In this document: positions 1 through 5,994 of the stretch, piece after piece
Layout: each line of letters starts with the position of its first letter
How positions within the stretch are numbered: the first letter of the stretch is position 1
Program-made: the position numbers and the translations under genes
Virus record (IMG/VR): IMGVR_UViG_3300050821_004311
Coordinates: 1 to 43,571 of that record
DNA length: 43,571 nt
From: a virus
Direction: 5' to 3' (one strand)
The notes under the pieces: model-generated
What the model saw: only the letters and a program-made list of their open reading frames with translations
Databases searched by the model: none
What the model was told of the DNA's origin: nothing

Positions 1-230
1 ATTGACTTGTCGATAAAAAAGTTTATGATAACAAAAAAGTTTTCTGTTTCTCGATGCGTTGCACTTGTTCCTAACACATCTCAGTATACTTTGGCAAGTG
101 TTTTGTTGTAATTGTTTTTTGTTATTGCATTATTACGCTCTTACCCAGCACGGCCCCACCCATGCTTTTAGGCGCTCTCTATTGCTTCTCACTAATATAC
201 GGGTATGCCATTCCGCGCCTCTAGGTGGCG
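1..230. other. AT-rich non-coding spacer at the left end
   Basis: No convincing gene. The stretch is markedly richer in A and T than the rest of the window, with runs such as GATAAAAAAG and TTGTTTTTTG. It lies downstream of the leftward gene ending at 231. If the molecule is circular it joins the AT-rich right end, putting it between the leftward operon of the left end and the promoter region near 43.28 kb. An AT-rich tract about 500 bp from iterons could help duplex opening, but nothing here proves that. I see no strong hairpin with a T-tract for the transcript arriving from 231. Confidence 0.6.
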
Positions 231-527
231 TCAGTTAGGCTTGGGTGGCTCCGATGTACCCGGCGTGACCAAAGATGGCCCCTGAGCCTTCGCTGCGTCG
301 TAGACCTTGACCAGTTGCGCGACGGCATCGTACTGCGGGTCTACCGGGAGGGGGAACACACACGACACCATGACGTGTCCCGGCTTCGTCTCGGCCCCCG
401 ACTTCCCCCGGATGGCTACCAGTCCCGCCTCCTGCAAGCTCGCCACAAAGCCGATGATGCTCGACGTGGGTAGTTCCACCATCACCTTGTCGCCAGCCGC
501 CAACTTGTTCCCGATGCGATCTTTCAT
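231..527 (-). CDS. Small conserved phage-type protein, function unknown
   Basis: Encodes 98 residues starting MKDRIGNK. The start at 527 is preceded by a GGAGGGAG ribosome binding site; the open frame extends upstream to 680 but that extension is arginine-rich and lacks a better site. The beta-rich core (KVMVELPTSSIIGFV, later MVSCVFPLPVDP) and the sequence QLVKVYDAAK resemble a small uncharacterised phage family from memory, possibly an SH3-like barrel. It is the last gene of the leftward group and is separated from repA by the iteron region, so a transcript reaching it from repA would cross the origin. Function unknown. Confidence 0.7.
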   Translation of the reverse strand: MKDRIGNKLAAGDKVMVELPTSSIIGFVASLQEAGLVAIRGKSGAETKPGHVMVSCVFPLPVDPQYDAVAQLVKVYDAAKAQGPSLVTPGTSEPPKPN

Positions 528-735
528 GCTCTCCCTCCGGCTCGTAATGCCCCGGAAACCGGGGTAGGTGCTCATTCTACGGGTTTGGTTAGGGGTAGCC
601 CACCCCGGAGGGCCGAAAACGCCGTGGAGGGGCGCTTTTGCACTTGCTGTTGTGCATTTTCCACATCGCGGGGGCTTCATCGACTACCGGATAGTTTCTT
701 TTCTAACGGCAACTACCGGAAATACATTAAAGGCC

Positions 736-937
736 GGAGGGGTATTATGCGTGACTTGGAGGGGTATTATGCGTGACCAATCCGTAAGTTGTTGACAACC
801 ATCGGAGGGGTATTATGCGTGGAAAAAGTCGGCTTTCCACACTTTTCTGTGGAAAACCGACTTGGAGGGGTATTATGCGTGACATTTCCGTTTATTTTCA
901 ACTATTTAGGTTGTGAATCCACGGGTATTATGCGTGG
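736..937 (+). repeat. Five direct repeats (iterons)
   Basis: The unit GGAGGGGTATTATGCGTGAC occurs exactly at 736-755, 758-777 and 864-883. A copy at 804-821 keeps GGAGGGGTATTATGCGTG but ends differently, and a degenerate copy at 922-937 keeps GGGTATTATGCGTG. All are in the same orientation. The first two are spaced 22 bp apart, close to two helical turns. They sit immediately beyond the stop of the RepA-like gene and are the obvious candidate binding sites for it. Confidence 0.85.
826..863. repeat. Dyad symmetry with DnaA-box-like arms inside the iteron array
   Basis: Left arm AAGTCGGCTTTCCACA (826-841), loop CTTTTC (842-847), right arm TGTGGAAAACCGACTT (848-863). Fifteen of sixteen positions pair. 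The minus-strand reading of the right arm contains TTTTCCACA, which fits TTWTNCACA; the left arm has CTTTCCACA, one change away. It fills the space between iterons 3 and 4 exactly. It could be a paired DnaA-binding or initiator-binding site, or a hairpin in the transcript read from repA. Confidence 0.7.
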
Positions 938-938
938 C

Positions 939-2042
939 TCACCGCATCGGTGCTCCACAGGTGCATCGGTTCCCAATTTTTCGGTCGAAACCAGACCCGC
1001 CGCAGCGAGAGCAAAGCGGTAGCTCAGTAGTCTCCTCCGGCTCGTCGGGTTCGGGTGGCAGGAGGCTAAGTTGACGCTCCTCCGTGAACCCGCGCCAGTA
1101 TTTTTTCTGCGGCACCGCCAGCTTCGACGCCGAGAGCCACCACTTCCCCAAGCGCTCCTCAAAGTTCAGATCGGGATAGACCTCTTTGCGGAGATGCAGC
1201 ACGCACGCCCTGAAATCCTTCTGAAAGTCCTTCATCGCAGTCGGAGAGAGGTAGGTAGTTTTACCGAACTGCTCGAACATATTCTGCCATGTCAGGGGAA
1301 CGGGCTTCCCCGGCTTGACACCAAAGACGCGCCGGACAGACCACGAGTAAACGTCATGCTCCATCGGCCCCTTGATTCGCATGAGAGCGGCGATGTCCAC
1401 CGGAACCGCGTTGCCCTCGGTGCAGATGCTCTCCGCGTAGGGCTTGGAGATGGTCAGCATGAGCGGCCAATTCTCCGCGTCCTCACCGAAGTAAACGCCG
1501 CACCGCTCGATCATCGGGGCCGGGTTATACATCGCCCCGGCCTGTTCTCCCCGGATGTAGAAGCGATAGGTTGAGGACGCCAGCCGAAGCATCTGTTCTT
1601 TGGCGCGTGCGATGTTCCCAGTCTTGCCGCCCGTCATGTCGATACCACCCAGCCGCGACCGCAAATATGGTGTGAACGCAGGGCCAACGTAGATGTCGCG
1701 GACGCCCCGGTTGCGAATGAGTTGAGCGTTCATAATAGCCTGAAGACGGCGCGGCCAGAGGCCATAGGGATAACCCTGCAACACCAGATCGTCAGTGTGT
1801 GGGTGGATGGCGTGACCGTTGCGAATTGTGAAGATGCGATTCCCGTCCTTACGAACCCACAGGTCGATCATGCCGGGGTCTTTGAAGGGCGAACCTATCG
1901 AAGTATTCCAGTAATGATTGAACCCAATGAGCGGGTTGTCTAAGACCTCGCGGCCCCAAAAATTTTCAAAGTTGTCGATGCTCTCTTGGTCTGACAACGA
2001 CAGCCCCAAAGGGTGATTAGCGCGCTCCGTCATGGCTCCCAT
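939..2042 (-). CDS. repA: Plasmid-type replication initiator protein, RepA_C-like
   Basis: Encodes about 367 residues. The segment PYGLWPR (about 92-98), then RDIYVGPAF and GGKTGNIARAKEQMLRL (about 138-154), matches the pattern I recall for the RepA_C plasmid initiator family (PYG-R, R-I-LG, GG-G-Q--RL). The C-terminus carries a CSRCGGSG...CTC zinc-ribbon-like tail. Role: bind iterons and load the host replication machinery. Start chosen at 2042 behind AGGAGAGGGG; 2033, in ATGA overlap with the upstream gene, is the alternative. It is the last gene before the iterons at 736-937, which supports the call. No phage-type polymerase, primase or helicase is seen elsewhere, so this is likely the phage's own initiator. 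Confidence 0.8.
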   Translation of the reverse strand: MGAMTERANHPLGLSLSDQESIDNFENFWGREVLDNPLIGFNHYWNTSIGSPFKDPGMIDLWVRKDGNRIFTIRNGHAIHPHTDDLVLQGYPYGLWPRRLQAIMNAQLIRNRGVRDIYVGPAFTPYLRSRLGGIDMTGGKTGNIARAKEQMLRLASSTYRFYIRGEQAGAMYNPAPMIERCGVYFGEDAENWPLMLTISKPYAESICTEGNAVPVDIAALMRIKGPMEHDVYSWSVRRVFGVKPGKPVPLTWQNMFEQFGKTTYLSPTAMKDFQKDFRACVLHLRKEVYPDLNFEERLGKWWLSASKLAVPQKKYWRGFTEERQLSLLPPEPDEPEETTELPLCSRCGGSGFDRKIGNRCTCGAPMR

Positions 2043-2314
2043 GTAGTTACGTCGCCCCTCTCCTGCACTAAGGTTTGCTCTCCCGTAATACCGGAGAGTC
2101 GAATACATTCGGTCATGCAGAAGTGGTGAAGCGCGACCTTCTCCTCGCGCGTGATCGAACTCCGTTTCAACTCGCCCATAAACGAACTCGACAGGGCGAA
2201 CCCGGCGTAGAAGAGGTTGCGCATGAACTCCAATTTATCCGGGGGTATGTCGGTGGGCCAACCCGAAATTATCTCAGCCCAATAATCTTCATGCGTGCGA
2301 ACTCCCTGCATCAT
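2030..2314 (-). CDS. Small protein of unknown function upstream of repA
   Basis: Encodes 94 residues beginning MMQGVRTHEDYW. The interior, FMRNLFYAGFALSSSFM, resembles the matching segment of the next gene upstream (LRYAFFAGCAAVNASM), so the two may be diverged relatives. It overlaps the start of repA, suggesting translational coupling. No catalytic motif is visible. It is mostly alpha-helical by composition. Function unknown. Confidence 0.75.
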   Translation of the reverse strand: MMQGVRTHEDYWAEIISGWPTDIPPDKLEFMRNLFYAGFALSSSFMGELKRSSITREEKVALHHFCMTECIRLSGITGEQTLVQERGDVTTWEP

Positions 2315-2316
2315 AA

Positions 2317-2580
2317 TCAGTCCACTCTCTCTTTGTGCTGCTCTCCCAGCCAGCTTTTCGCTGCTTCAAAGTTTTTGGTTAGGTCTGAAATCACTTCGCC
2401 CATAGCAGCCCCACCCTCGTCTTCGTCATCAATATCCGTCAGGGCTTGCATGGACGCGTTGACAGCCGCGCATCCGGCGAAGAAGGCATAGCGTAACGTC
2501 ATCAAAGTAATTTCGCTGAATGCGCTGGGCAGTGTTGCTTTGAACTTCTCCCAGTAGTCAGACGGCAATTCAACCTTCAT
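2317..2580 (-). CDS. Small acidic helical protein, function unknown
   Basis: Encodes 87 residues starting MKVELPSDYWEKF. It has a helical LRYAFFAGCAAVNASMQAL segment followed by an acidic stretch DIDDEDEGG. The same Y-x-F/A-G arrangement appears in the downstream protein of 2030-2314. It overlaps the preceding gene's stop by four bases in an ATGA arrangement and lies two bases before the next gene. Part of the leftward repA operon; no function can be assigned. Confidence 0.75.
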   Translation of the reverse strand: MKVELPSDYWEKFKATLPSAFSEITLMTLRYAFFAGCAAVNASMQALTDIDDEDEGGAAMGEVISDLTKNFEAAKSWLGEQHKERVD

Positions 2581-2828
2581 TTTATCGCCCCTAGTTCTCG
2601 CGAGCGCTTTTCAAACGCCGCGTCAGTGGGTTCGTCGAGGAGCCCGAAGCCCGTGAGGATGGTGAGTTGCAGATCGCGAGCGCCCCGGCACAGGTGCGTC
2701 TCCTTCTTCCCCGCTAGAACCGGGTGGTGGCAGCGCTGCGAGCCCTTGAATAAACGTGAGACGACCCCATCACGAATGAAGGGGTCGCCGTTCGGCCCGA
2801 AGGGGCAGGTGGTGCATTTACGCTTCAT
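2577..2828 (-). CDS. Small cysteine-rich (zinc-binding-like) protein
   Basis: Encodes about 83 residues beginning MKRKCTTCPFGPNG. A CTTCPF motif near the start, then RCHHPVLAG and HLCRGARDLQL, gives a Cys/His set typical of a small structural zinc site. From memory this arrangement recurs in small phage and prophage proteins of unknown role. An in-frame ATG at 2864 with an AAGGA site would add 12 residues; the shorter start was chosen because the motif normally sits at the N-terminus and AGGGGA precedes it. Function unknown. Confidence 0.75.
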   Translation of the reverse strand: MKRKCTTCPFGPNGDPFIRDGVVSRLFKGSQRCHHPVLAGKKETHLCRGARDLQLTILTGFGLLDEPTDAAFEKRSRELGAIK

Positions 2829-2850
2829 CAGAGGCCATCCCCTGACGCTC

Positions 2851-3081
2851 TTACCGGATGCCATTGCTCATATCCTTCTTCAGCCTGTCGATAGTCTCCT
2901 TGAACTCTATCGGGTTGGTGAGGGTCATCAGAGCGCCGAGCAGCCGTTGGTCAAAATCAACGGTCTGCTCCTCAGTCAGACCCTCGACGGCCTTCTTGTG
3001 GACGCCGCGATTCTGGTTGAAGCGTTGAGTCATCGCGAGCGCGATGTTCGATGCGGTTTCATCGACCTTCTTCGTTGTCAC
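2851..3081 (-). CDS. Small helical protein, function unknown
   Basis: Encodes 76 residues starting MTTKKVDETASNIA. It is predicted mainly helical and charged, with QRLLGALMTLTNPIEFKETIDRL in the C-terminal half. The start overlaps the previous gene's stop by four bases (ATGA). No recognised domain; placed within the leftward operon that ends with repA. Confidence 0.7.
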   Translation of the reverse strand: MTTKKVDETASNIALAMTQRFNQNRGVHKKAVEGLTEEQTVDFDQRLLGALMTLTNPIEFKETIDRLKKDMSNGIR

Positions 3082-3296
3082 TGCTGCCCTCCTGCGTCCA
3101 TCTCGTTTAGCCGCTCCTCAGCTACGCCCATGCGGGCATCAAGGCCCTCATAGTTTGCGCGGCTGACTTTGACGGAGGCTTCGATGCGCACTGCCCAGTT
3201 ACGGAAGGCGCGCAGGAGCCGGGTTTCTGTGTCATGGATGTGCTCGACGATGCGGGCTTCCATCTTCTCCAAATGCTCTTTCATCTCGGCGTCCAA
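3078..3296 (-). CDS. Small coiled-coil protein, function unknown
   Basis: Encodes 72 residues. The start appears to be TTG at 3296, seven bases after GGAGG and directly after the TAA of the upstream gene; an ATG four codons later (MKEHLEKMEARI) is the alternative. Heptad-like spacing of hydrophobic residues through EHLEKMEARIVEHI and later GVAEERLNEM suggests a coiled coil. No function can be assigned. Confidence 0.7.
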   Translation of the reverse strand: MDAEMKEHLEKMEARIVEHIHDTETRLLRAFRNWAVRIEASVKVSRANYEGLDARMGVAEERLNEMDAGGQQ

Positions 3297-3506
3297 TTAT
3301 TCGCCTCCGGGGTTGGTGTTGTTGGTGGTGGGGATGAGCAGATTAGCCAACTCCGCGACGCGGATAGCCCCATCCACGTTAGCGCCGCGCATGACGCCCA
3401 GCATGTAAAACAACTCCCGCACGGGGTCGGGAGATTGAGGGGCGATTACGCCGTTGGTGGTGATGGTGGGTTTGATCTCACTCTTCGGTGCTGCGGTTCT
3501 AGCCAC
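3297..3506 (-). CDS. Small protein, function unknown
   Basis: Encodes 69 residues starting MARTAAPKSEIKP. The N-terminus is polar and proline-containing; the middle has a helical segment PVRELFYMLGVMRG followed by AIRVAELANLL. It overlaps the end of the ribbon-helix-helix-like gene by eight bases, and its stop abuts the next start (TAATTG). No recognised family. Confidence 0.7.
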   Translation of the reverse strand: MARTAAPKSEIKPTITTNGVIAPQSPDPVRELFYMLGVMRGANVDGAIRVAELANLLIPTTNNTNPGGE

Positions 3507-3753
3507 GGGTTGCCTCTCTCATACGCTCTTCGGTTGTCATGCGTTTACGTTTGAGTGCCTTGTTCACTTCGCGAATCAGGACGGCGTTGACCCATGCATT
3601 GATCGACTCCCCTGCATTCTTCGCTGCGGCGCGCACCAGCTTGTTGTCGGATGCCAACATGCGGATGCTTTGAACGACGATTCCGGTTCGCTTGCGAGAG
3701 CGGTTCCCGGCCCCGGGCACATACTTTGCGGTTTTCAGCTTTTTGTTTGCCAT
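3499..3753 (-). CDS. Ribbon-helix-helix-like DNA-binding protein
   Basis: Encodes 84 residues. The segment AAKNAGESINAWVNAVLIREVNKAL (about 43-67) has the look of the helix-turn-helix half of an Arc/MetJ-type ribbon-helix-helix domain, where small residues precede a helix containing N-x-W or N-x-F. The N-terminus is very basic (MANKKLKTAK), fitting DNA binding. It is the first gene of the leftward repA operon, only 29 bp from the divergent rusA gene, a good position for an autoregulator of both directions. The short gap holds a TGCAGCTACG word (3764-3773). Function inferred only from the fold-like pattern. Confidence 0.6.
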   Translation of the reverse strand: MANKKLKTAKYVPGAGNRSRKRTGIVVQSIRMLASDNKLVRAAAKNAGESINAWVNAVLIREVNKALKRKRMTTEERMREATRG

Positions 3754-3782
3754 GTAGCGATTATGCAGCTACGATTGAAGGT

Positions 3783-4217
3783 ATGGCAAGGACTTTTACA
3801 CTCATCGAGAAAACAGTCGCTTTCACGGTGCCGCTTGTACCCCCATCCGTGAATCACATGTACCGCATCGTGTACTACAGGGCCAAGAACGGACAGGCAG
3901 TAAAGGGCCGGAAGCTGACCAAGGCGGCGGAAGCATTTCGCTTCGCCGTGGGACTCTTCGCCCAAGGCCGCACCGTCGCCCCGGCAACCGACAAAGAACG
4001 GCTGAAGGTACGATACGAGGTTCGTGTGACGGTCTACTTGGGCCCGAGGCAGCGCGGCGACGCCGACAACTTCCTGAAGGCGGCACAGGACGCCCTCGAA
4101 GCCTGTGGTGTCATCCATTCGGATGCCTACGTGTACGAATCCAAGGCCATCGTCGTCAAGGACGAGCGCCACAACCCCCGCACCGAATTTGTAGTTACCC
4201 GATTGGAGAGAGAGTGA
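3783..4217 (+). CDS. rusA: RusA family crossover junction endodeoxyribonuclease
   Basis: Encodes 144 residues. RusA enzymes cut Holliday junctions as dimers, using conserved aspartates. The family pattern is visible: PPSVNHMY (about 20-27), RGDADNFLKAAQDALE (about 91-106) with Asp93 and Asp95, and HSDAYV with Asp114. Length is normal for the family. The ATG at 3783 fits the conserved N-terminus; an in-frame upstream start would add residues that overlap the divergent gene. Likely role: resolving branched DNA before packaging, or recombination-linked replication. It begins the rightward cluster. Confidence 0.92.
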   Translation: MARTFTLIEKTVAFTVPLVPPSVNHMYRIVYYRAKNGQAVKGRKLTKAAEAFRFAVGLFAQGRTVAPATDKERLKVRYEVRVTVYLGPRQRGDADNFLKAAQDALEACGVIHSDAYVYESKAIVVKDERHNPRTEFVVTRLERE

Positions 4218-4576
4218 CAGAAGAAGAGATCATCATCCCCCGCTGTACCATGTGCGGCGAGCCCATCCCAGCCGATCACCCCCGGCCCAACATCACCCTC
4301 ACCTGCTCCGATGCGTGCCGCGACAGGCGCGACGTGTGGCGGAAGCAAAGGATGGGAAAGAAGCGCTGCAAATACTGTCTGAAGCCGAGCACCCCGGCAG
4401 AGCGCTCGCGCTTCCGGCGCTGGCGGAACGCCGAGATGAAAAATCCACCGCCCGATTCCGAACTGTCGCCAGAAGAACTCGCCGAGCGGGAGTATCTTAG
4501 AGCCAACCCACCCCAGCCGCGCGTGCGCAAGCCGAAGGTGAAGCCGGAGGAGCAGGATGCCGAAGTCGCCGGATAA
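4214..4576 (+). CDS. Zinc-ribbon-like protein, function unknown
   Basis: Encodes 120 residues from a GTG start at 4214 that overlaps the rusA stop (GTGA). Cysteine pairs CTMCGEPIP (about 11-14), CSDACRDRRD and CKYCLKP form one or two treble-clef-like zinc sites, as in proteins with a CxxC...CSxxC signature. The C-terminus is proline- and lysine-rich (PRVRKPKVKPEEQ). Coupled to rusA, so it may act with DNA, but no catalytic residues are evident. Confidence 0.8.
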   Translation: MTEEEIIIPRCTMCGEPIPADHPRPNITLTCSDACRDRRDVWRKQRMGKKRCKYCLKPSTPAERSRFRRWRNAEMKNPPPDSELSPEELAEREYLRANPPQPRVRKPKVKPEEQDAEVAG

Positions 4577-5030
4577 GCGCGAGAGCGAACCCTGTGAACT
4601 GAATGAAGACTGGGTGGGCGGGCCCGAGTGGGTTCGCCGCCAGCCGGAGGAAGATCAAGTGGCCGTTGAATTCAACCCGAACATTGGGCTTCTGATCGAC
4701 ATGACCGCGTGCAAATTCATGGAGGAGGAACGGCTCGCCAACCCGGAGCCTTCATGGTGGTATCTCAGCTATGCCAGCAAGGAAGATGGCGCTTGGCAGG
4801 GCGGCGCTGTCGTGCTGGGCTATGGGTTCACATGGGCCGTCCACGAGGCCCATCTGCGCAAGATCACCCCGAGCGGTCACGTCGAGGTTGCAGGGCATCG
4901 TATCCCGCCCGAGAAAGTGCCGGAAGAGAAGTACCGTAATCGTCTGTTGACCAAGGCCGAGCTAGAGAGTTTTTTTGGGCGGATGATGACGATCAACGAG
5001 TATGCGGAGGAGCATAAAAATGCCAACTGA
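4557..5030 (+). CDS. Conserved phage-type protein, function unknown
   Basis: Encodes 157 residues starting MPKSPDKRESEP, overlapping the previous gene by 20 bases. The middle PSWWYLSYASKEDGAWQGGAVVLGYGFTWAVHEAH resembles from memory a small family of uncharacterised phage proteins with a WWYLSF...GGxVV signature. It has no visible metal site or membrane segment. Part of the rightward pre-terminase cluster. Confidence 0.8.
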   Translation: MPKSPDKRESEPCELNEDWVGGPEWVRRQPEEDQVAVEFNPNIGLLIDMTACKFMEEERLANPEPSWWYLSYASKEDGAWQGGAVVLGYGFTWAVHEAHLRKITPSGHVEVAGHRIPPEKVPEEKYRNRLLTKAELESFFGRMMTINEYAEEHKNAN

Positions 5031-5361
5031 GATCGCCGTACTGAGGGCCGCGCTGCGAGACAACCCGGCCCACCACGCCAAGCTGCGCGAGCTTGCCGAG
5101 TCGGGGGCTATCGGGCCCCTGACCGACATCCCCGACGACCAGCCGTTCATAGTGATCGCAGCGCCCGAACACTTCGGCATGGAGGGCGCGAAACAAGCCC
5201 GCTGTCCGTGCGGGCTCATTGTATGGCTCAGTCCTACCACCCAGCGTATGATCGACGAGCGGAATGCCATCCCCGGGCCTATGATTATGTGCGCTTGGTG
5301 CTTCTTCCGTGAACTCCGAAGGAACGGAGAGATGCTTGCCAAGCAAACCAGAACCCAGTAA
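5020..5361 (+). CDS. Small zinc-binding-like protein, function unknown
   Basis: Encodes 113 residues from ATG at 5020, behind GCGGAGGAG. A CPCGLIVWLS motif and a later CAWCFFREL form a likely four-cysteine zinc site. The N-terminal half is helical (AALRDNPAHHAKLRELAESGA). The start overlaps the end of the previous gene by 11 bases. Function unknown. Confidence 0.75.
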   Translation: MPTEIAVLRAALRDNPAHHAKLRELAESGAIGPLTDIPDDQPFIVIAAPEHFGMEGAKQARCPCGLIVWLSPTTQRMIDERNAIPGPMIMCAWCFFRELRRNGEMLAKQTRTQ

Positions 5362-5533
5362 AGTCAAACCCGAAACAACAACTCCCTTCGACCACTTCCT
5401 CTATTGGGACAAGCTAGGCCGCAAGGGACAGGCGTGCAGGGTCATCGCCAACAACGGGAAAATTATCAGTGTCGAGTTTGAAGACGGGTTCTACCACGTC
5501 TTCAATCGTCAGGCTATCCGGCAGCGCAAGTAG
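5336..5533 (+). CDS. Small protein, function unknown
   Basis: Encodes about 65 residues. The most likely start is TTG at 5336, behind ACGGAGAG; a GTG at 5309 is possible. The body (FDHFLYWDKLGRKGQACRVIANNGKIISVEFEDG) looks like a small beta-barrel with alternating hydrophobic residues, similar to SH3-like domains that bind nucleic acids or proteins. It overlaps the end of the preceding gene by 26 bases. No specific function. Confidence 0.65.
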   Translation: MPSKPEPSKVKPETTTPFDHFLYWDKLGRKGQACRVIANNGKIISVEFEDGFYHVFNRQAIRQRK

Positions 5534-5563
5534 GCGCGTCCGGGGGCCACCCCGGAGGCGTCC

Positions 5564-5725
5564 ATGCTGCTCATCATCGTCATCCTGCTAGTCAACTTCA
5601 TCCTCATCCCGCTTATCGAACTCACTCTCAGCGAGCGAATCAAGTTCTTTGCGGAGGTAACGGTGTACGCCGTCACCTTCATCTTTGTTGTCTACACGCT
5701 ATGGACGGGAAAGGTGGTCATCTGA
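5564..5725 (+). CDS. Small two-span membrane protein, holin candidate
   Basis: Encodes 53 residues: MLLIIVILLVNFILIPLIEL forms one membrane span, SERIKFF a short charged linker, and VYAVTFIFVVYTLW a second span. A GGAGG site precedes the ATG, and the TGA overlaps the next ATG (TGATG). Position just before the terminase and the two short spans would suit a class II holin or holin-like protein, but no lysin lies next to it. Function is inference. Confidence 0.7.
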   Translation: MLLIIVILLVNFILIPLIELTLSERIKFFAEVTVYAVTFIFVVYTLWTGKVVI

Positions 5726-5994
5726 TGCACACCGACGCAGAACAGGCAGCATCCAAAGTTCTCGCCTCCAAAGGCTCCAAACTCCATACCCATGACTTCC
5801 ACCTTCGCCGGGGCACCAAGGGCGGTTACATCGCGAAGCACGATCTCGCCGATGAGAACGGCCAGCCGCCGCAGGATGGGCAGAGCGCCACCGCTGAATA
5901 TCCGCTCGCCAACGAAGCCGCGATGCTGGCGCATGTGAAAGAGCACATGGGCGAAGAAGCGCAAGCCCCGGAGCCCAACAGCGGCCCCGCATGA
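5725..5994 (+). CDS. Conserved small protein preceding the terminase
   Basis: Encodes 89 residues starting MHTDAEQAASK. The sequence HDFHLRRGTKGGYIAKHDL, then PPQDGQSATAEYPLANEAAMLAHVKEHM, matches from memory a small family commonly found next to phage terminase genes, with an H-x-F-x-I/L-R-x-x-x-x-G-G-Y pattern and a C-terminal H-V-x-x-H-M. It sits where a small terminase subunit would be, and overlaps the large subunit start (ATGA). It lacks a clear helix-turn-helix, so I do not call it TerS. Confidence 0.75.
   Translation: MHTDAEQAASKVLASKGSKLHTHDFHLRRGTKGGYIAKHDLADENGQPPQDGQSATAEYPLANEAAMLAHVKEHMGEEAQAPEPNSGPA

Larger units (their letters stand above)
655..940. other. Putative iteron-type replication origin
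   Basis: This non-coding segment directly follows the 3' end of the RepA-like gene. It holds a DnaA-box-like TTTTCCACA (657-665, fitting TTWTNCACA), two copies of ACTACCGGA (683-691 and 712-720), five copies of a GGGGTATTATGCGTG-type iteron and a long dyad between iterons 3 and 4 whose right arm reads TTTTCCACA on the minus strand. Plasmid replicons of the RepA_C and related families commonly place iterons and DnaA boxes beside the initiator gene. Sequence layout is seen directly; origin function is inference. No credible ORF crosses it. Confidence 0.75.

Noticed and set aside
568-1022. Several open frames across the iteron region
   Set aside because: They are made of the repeated iteron and the overlap with repA; composition is not protein-like and no ribosome sites match.
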